DNA of 44,963 bases from JANSYP01 sp038751255 (GTDB lineage: Bacteria > Pseudomonadota > Alphaproteobacteria > Rhodobacterales > Rhodobacteraceae). Shown one piece after another: positions 42,101 to 44,963 of this stretch. Positions within the stretch are counted from its first letter, which is position 1. The number at the start of each line of letters is the position of its first letter. A program made the translations under genes and the position numbers. The notes under the pieces were generated by a model that was given only the letters and a program-made list of their open reading frames with translations, did not search any database and was not told the origin of the DNA. The DNA lies in the NCBI GenBank assembly GCA_038751255.1, contig JBCDGN010000023.1:1-44963 (forward strand), written 5' to 3'.

Positions 42101-42821
42101 ACAGAAAGCCATTGTTGGCGGCCACAAAGTGTACCTGCGCACGGGTGAATATAAGGACGGCTCTCTGGGTGAGATCTTCATCGACATGCACAAGGAAGGC
42201 GCTGGCTTCCGGGCGATGATGAACAATTTTGCCATCGCGGTCTCGGTCGGTCTGCAATATGGCGTGCCGCTGGAAGAGTTTGTGGACGCCTTCACCTTTA
42301 CTCGGTTTGAGCCCGCCGGGATGGTCCAGGGCAACGACTCGATCAAAAACGCGACCTCGATCCTCGACTATATCTTCCGCGAACTGGCGGTGAGCTATCT
42401 TGATCGGACCGATCTGGCCCATGTCGCGCCCGAAGGGCACAGCTTTGACGAGCTTGGCGATGGCGAAGACGAGGGCAAGCTCGACAATATCGCGCCGGTC
42501 AGTGAAACCTCGGCCAGCAAGTCGCTGGAGGTGCTGAAGCAAATCAGTTCAACCGGGTATCTGCGCAAGCGCCTGCCGCAAGAACTGATGGTGCTGCAAG
42601 GCGGGCAGGGGGCGGTTGCGCTCGACGCCGGTCTGGAACACGACACTGCCATCACCGCCGTGGAGACCAGCACCGCCACACTCAGCATGGATTTGCGCGC
42701 CAAAGCCAAGATGCAGGGCTATGAAGGCGACCCCTGTGGCGAGTGTGGAAACTACACGCTCGTACGGAACGGCACCTGCATGAAGTGCAACACCTGCGGG
42801 GCGACCTCCGGCTGTAGCTGA
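39174..42821 (+). CDS. nrdJ: Adenosylcobalamin-dependent ribonucleotide reductase (class II)
   Basis: A 1215-residue single-chain enzyme that makes deoxyribonucleotides with a B12 radical, with or without oxygen. Motifs: SPQWFNTGLHWAYGI, NPCSEYMFLDDTACNLASMNLL with catalytic cysteine and glutamate, PTGTIGLVMDCDTTGIEPD, ESHIHMMAAAQSFISGAISK, and a C-terminal cysteine cluster CGECGNYTLVRNG-TCMKCNTCG, then GCS. It lacks an N-terminal ATP-cone. The ATG at 39174 follows GAGGCAGAGAC. It is probably the main reductase in this organism and is likely under NrdR control. The DNA upstream has no visible cobalamin riboswitch. Confidence 0.96.
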   Translation: MKIARRFTTETGGAYDTLSFTQTTSEIRNPDGSLVFQLEGIEVPDAWSQVASDVLAQKYFRKAGVAAHLKKVREKGVPEFLWRSVPDQSALAKLPEDARYGGETKATQVFDRLAGAWAYWGWKGGYFSSEEDARAYYDEMRHMLATQRAAPNSPQWFNTGLHWAYGIDGPSQGHFYVDYRSGKLTKSDSAYEHPQPHACFIQSVADDLVNDGGIMDLWVREARLFKYGSGTGTNFSSLRGEGEALSGGGKSSGLMGFLKIGDRAAGAIKSGGTTRRAAKMVICDADHPDIEDFINWKVVEEQKVASLVAGSKTHQEKLNGIFMAIRDWDGAAEAAYDPAVNVGLKSAVRSAKKAAIPETYIKRVLDYARQGYESIEFPTYDTDWDSEAYASVSGQNSNNSVRVKDAFLKAVRDDADWELIRRTDGKVSKTIKARDLWEQVGHAAWACADPGIQFHDTVNGWHTCKEDGEIRGSNPCSEYMFLDDTACNLASMNLLTFYQDGQFQADDYVHATRLWTVTLEISVLMAQFPSREIAQQSYEFRTLGLGYANIGGLLMNMGLSYDSDAGRALCGALTAVMTGTAYATSAEMAGELGAFPGYAKNAEHMLRVIRNHRRAAYGEGAGYEALNVNPVPFDAAGCPDARLTELAREAWDQALELGQRHGYRNAQATVIAPTGTIGLVMDCDTTGIEPDFALVKFKKLAGGGYFKIINRSVPAALAKLGYGSAEIEEIVAYAVGHGTLGNAAGVNHTALIGHGFGPDEIAKIEAALPTAFNLRFVFNQWTLGESFCTDVLGIPLAKLNDPNFDMLAHLGFTREQIEAANDHVCGTMTLEGAPHLNPKDYPVFDCANPCGKKGKRFLSVESHIHMMAAAQSFISGAISKTINMPNDATIEDCQAAYELSWSLGVKANALYRDGSKLSQPLAASLVEDDDEAAEILETGTPQEKATILAEKVIEKVVIKEVRALREKLPERRKGYTQKAIVGGHKVYLRTGEYKDGSLGEIFIDMHKEGAGFRAMMNNFAIAVSVGLQYGVPLEEFVDAFTFTRFEPAGMVQGNDSIKNATSILDYIFRELAVSYLDRTDLAHVAPEGHSFDELGDGEDEGKLDNIAPVSETSASKSLEVLKQISSTGYLRKRLPQELMVLQGGQGAVALDAGLEHDTAITAVETSTATLSMDLRAKAKMQGYEGDPCGECGNYTLVRNGTCMKCNTCGATSGCS

Positions 42822-42980
42822 TCCCCGCGGTATCGGGGCAGGGCGCCGGAAAAGGACGCGCCCGCCCCACAAAAAGATCCGGAGCGCGTGCGCGTGCTCT
42901 CGACGCTGAGGCGGACACAGGCAGAACATCAAAACACTATCGAGCAGCCACGATACCAAGAGCCGCCAAGGCGAACCTCA

Positions 42981-43008
42981 AAGGGCCCCACCCCGCGGGC
43001 CCTTTTTT
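42981..43008 (+). terminator. Strong intrinsic terminator after nrdJ
   Basis: AAGGGCCC (42981-42988) pairs perfectly with GGGCCCTT (42997-43004) around an eight-base loop, followed by a six-T run to 43008. It lies 160 bases past the nrdJ stop, so the transcript has a long 3' end with two further hairpins (42823-42838; 42835-42868) that share bases and cannot form together. Confidence 0.9.
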
Positions 43009-43091
43009 CTATCTTCGCGCCAGTGATCCTGGAGCCGAGCCGCTACAGACACGGCATAGACACGGCGCCACGCGCAAATTACGCTTCCCAC

Positions 43092-44162
43092 ATGGCCAAA
43101 GATTACACACTCACTGGAGAATCGGCTCAGATGGCAAAAGATGCGGGCCTTGCGAACCCAAGATGGTACCGTCCGAAGATAGACCCGGCTGCCATCCAGC
43201 AACTTCGGCAGAAGTCGGACAAGATCGCGATGCGCGATACGCTCATATGGCTGGGTGTGATGGGTGTATCGGCGGCCATCGCGGTATGGCTTTGGCCCTC
43301 TTGGTGGTCTGTACCCTTTTGGCTCATCTATGGCGTCCTTTATGGGTCGGCCTCGGACTCGCGCTGGCACGAATGTGGACACCAAACGGCTTTTGAGACC
43401 CCATGGATGAACGCGGTGGTCTATCAGATTGCAAGCTTCATGCTGATGCGCAATCCGACCGTCTGGCGCGCCAGTCATGTGCGGCACCATACCGACACAA
43501 TCATCGTTGGTAGAGACCCCGAAATCGTGGCGATGCGACCGCCGGATTTACTGCGGCTGACGGTCAATCTGTTTGGCCTCTTGGATGTGATCGACCTGGG
43601 ACGCAGAATGCTCATAAACGCCAGCGGGCGGCTGACCGATGATGAAAAGAACTATGTCCCCAAGAAAGATGTTGCATCGGTTTATCTTGTCGCGCGCATT
43701 TGGGTGGCCATCTATTTGGTAGTGATCGGCGCGAGCCTTTGGATGGGATCGATCTTGCCGCTGATGATTGTTGGCCTGCCCAGGCTTTACGGCGCGTGGC
43801 ATCACATTATGACTGGGGTTCTCCAGCATTTAGGGTTGGCTGAGAATGTCTCAGACCACCGTTTGAACACACGCACTGTGCTGATGAACCCGATCAGCCG
43901 CTTCATCTATCTCAATATGAATTACCATCTTGAGCATCACCTGTTCACGATGGTGCCCTACTACAATCTTCCTAAGCTGCATGAGCTTATCAAATATGAC
44001 GTGCCAGCGCCGGACCCATCGATCTGGGCGGCGTTTCGACGGCTTCTGCCGGTTTTGTTTAGGCAGTTGCGATACGAGGACGCCGTGATCGTGCCGAGAC
44101 TTCCTGAGGGTGCCACGCCTTATCGCCCCGAAGTCGACCGGCTGTTGCCGAACGCGGTCTAG
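43092..44162 (+). CDS. Fatty-acid desaturase-family membrane protein
   Basis: A 356-residue inner-membrane di-iron protein. Three histidine clusters are seen: HECGH (93-97), HVRHH (129-133) and HLEHH near 279-283, with hydrophobic pairs at about 50-85 and 225-260. This matches membrane desaturases, hydroxylases and related oxidases. The substrate is unknown; it could act on fatty acyl lipids, carotenoids or a sterol-like lipid. The start at ATG 43092 has no clear ribosome site; an earlier frame from 42888 would run through the terminator region. Its 3' end overlaps the GNAT pseudogene by four bases on the opposite strand. I see no partner ferredoxin gene. Confidence 0.86.
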   Translation: MAKDYTLTGESAQMAKDAGLANPRWYRPKIDPAAIQQLRQKSDKIAMRDTLIWLGVMGVSAAIAVWLWPSWWSVPFWLIYGVLYGSASDSRWHECGHQTAFETPWMNAVVYQIASFMLMRNPTVWRASHVRHHTDTIIVGRDPEIVAMRPPDLLRLTVNLFGLLDVIDLGRRMLINASGRLTDDEKNYVPKKDVASVYLVARIWVAIYLVVIGASLWMGSILPLMIVGLPRLYGAWHHIMTGVLQHLGLAENVSDHRLNTRTVLMNPISRFIYLNMNYHLEHHLFTMVPYYNLPKLHELIKYDVPAPDPSIWAAFRRLLPVLFRQLRYEDAVIVPRLPEGATPYRPEVDRLLPNAV

Positions 44163-44800
44163 CTGCCGGCGCGCGTTTCCCGATCTTTGAGCAGGCGTTG
44201 CAAGGTTGCGCTGGCACAAGACGATAAAGGCTTGATCAAAAGCACCCAGTTTTCGGTGTCCGTTTGCCAGATTTCGCGACGATAGACGGCGGGTGTGACT
44301 TCGCTGTACCCCGCCCGTTGATAAAGCCTTCGAGCACCTGTGTTGGTGTCGGCGACGATGATGCTCATTTGAGGCACCCCCGCATCAGCGGCAATGTCCT
44401 CAGAGATGGCCGGAAGTTGCGGCCCGAGCCCCCTCCGGCATTGTGGCAAGCACATTCACATACCAACTGTTCAGAGCCTGATTTTCGAGCGCTTGTAGGG
44501 GGCCGCATCAGGGCCGGGACGTCGGGACCGACAGGCTCCGGTTCCGATCCGATCGCATAGACTGTCAGCCCATCCATGGCACCCTCGCCAAAATCGGCGA
44601 CTACAAACGGTCCCTCGCGTGCTTTGGCAGCTTAGCGCGTGCCCGATATCCCAAGCATCTTCCCCCGGCTTCGCTATGCCTCGCCAAAAATAGAGCGCCA
44701 GGCCCTCGCCTGCGAAATTGACCAGTTCGGCCAGGGCAGCCGCATCTGTTTCGCCTGCGATGCGAAAAGCGGAGGCGACAGGGGGATCATCGGTCAGACC
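44159..44800 (-). pseudogene. GNAT-family N-acetyltransferase, frameshifted remnant
   Basis: Reading the minus strand gives pieces of one GNAT acetyltransferase in successive frames. The pieces are PPVASAFRIAGETDAAALAEL to near DAWDIGHA, then AAKAREGPFVVADFGEGAMDG, then LQALENQALNSWYVNVLATMP, then GLGPQLPAISEDIAADAG to the C-terminus with NTGARRLYQRAGYSEV. At least three frame changes are needed, near runs of C or G. There is no proper start codon; only CTG lies in the first frame. Its stop overlaps the convergent desaturase end. I judge it a decayed gene; sequencing errors clustered in one gene are the alternative. Confidence 0.72.
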
Positions 44801-44963
44801 GCTTCTTGTGCTGGCTCTGGGTCATTCATCCCGCGGGCGAGCGCTGCCACACCTGTCCGAGCAACTTCTGCGAGACCCAAAGGTCGCATAAGTTCGGCAA
44901 AGGCGTCGACCTTCTCTGGCGTCCCGGTGATTTCAAAGACAAAGCTTTCCAGCGATGTATCGA
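44794..44963 (-). CDS. ilvN: Acetolactate synthase small subunit, C-terminal end
   Basis: The gene enters from the right edge on the minus strand and ends at the TGA 44794-44796; about 56 codons are present. The final residues (SFVFEITGTPEKVDAF, then LMRPLGLAEVARTGVAAL) match the C-terminal domain of IlvN, which gives valine feedback to acetolactate synthase in branched-chain amino-acid synthesis. The 5' part, and ilvI if present, lie outside the window. Its frame is intact, unlike the acetyltransferase next to it. Confidence 0.92.
   Translation of the reverse strand, partial: DTSLESFVFEITGTPEKVDAFAELMRPLGLAEVARTGVAALARGMNDPEPAQEAV

Overview
The window is chromosomal DNA of an alphaproteobacterium of the family Rhodobacteraceae, most likely the marine Roseobacter group. 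The grounds are gene content and order: trpE–yibQ-like–trpG–trpD–trpC–moaC–moeA–lexA with comEC and gltX beside it, a direct-repeat SOS box in front of lexA, a B12-dependent class II ribonucleotide reductase, a two-domain cold-shock protein next to a DUF192 gene, and moderately GC-rich codon use throughout. I cannot name a genus. I see no phage, plasmid, CRISPR or insertion-sequence genes; this is mainly core genome with a few accessory loci.

Left part (1-7.6 kb): the 5' part of an aspartate aminotransferase gene, a HTH regulator overlapping sdhE, an LdtR-like MarR-type regulator, a glyoxalase-family gene, thyX, a single-domain cold-shock gene and an ArsC/YffB-like gene. Then comes a minus-strand operon, bufA-bufB-bufC-bufD (7250 down to 4663), which has the architecture of a bufferin locus. 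It comprises a secreted four-cysteine DUF2282 precursor peptide, a DUF692 multinuclear iron oxidase (MNIO), its DUF2063 partner and a DoxX membrane protein. This is the most distinctive system in the window. A hairpin lies between the precursor gene and the three overlapping downstream genes.

Middle (7.6-24.6 kb): thrS; a bacterial SABATH-type carboxyl methyltransferase followed by a 426-base gap that holds a 21-base-arm inverted repeat; pyrD with a DUF952 gene; a secreted 5'-nucleotidase; a TlpA-type thioredoxin; argH; an MFS transporter; a repeat-containing lipoprotein; an LptM-like lipoprotein; a DUF2834 membrane protein; gltA; gltX; comEC; and lexA with a readable promoter and operator.

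Right-middle (24.6-36.9 kb), minus strand: fabI, gpt, an aminotransferase, a PpiD-like chaperone and trpE form one tight run. It is interrupted by a plus-strand YibQ-like gene. A second run, trpG-trpD, an 827-base unexplained gap, then trpC-moaC-moeA, leads to lexA. Most junctions are four-base ATGA overlaps, so the 827-base gap stands out.

Right end (37-45 kb): pdxH, a two-domain cold-shock protein, a DUF192 protein, tRNA-Pro(UGG), nrdJ preceded by three NrdR-box-like palindromes, a fatty-acid desaturase-family protein, a GNAT acetyltransferase pseudogene with several frameshifts, and the 3' end of ilvN.
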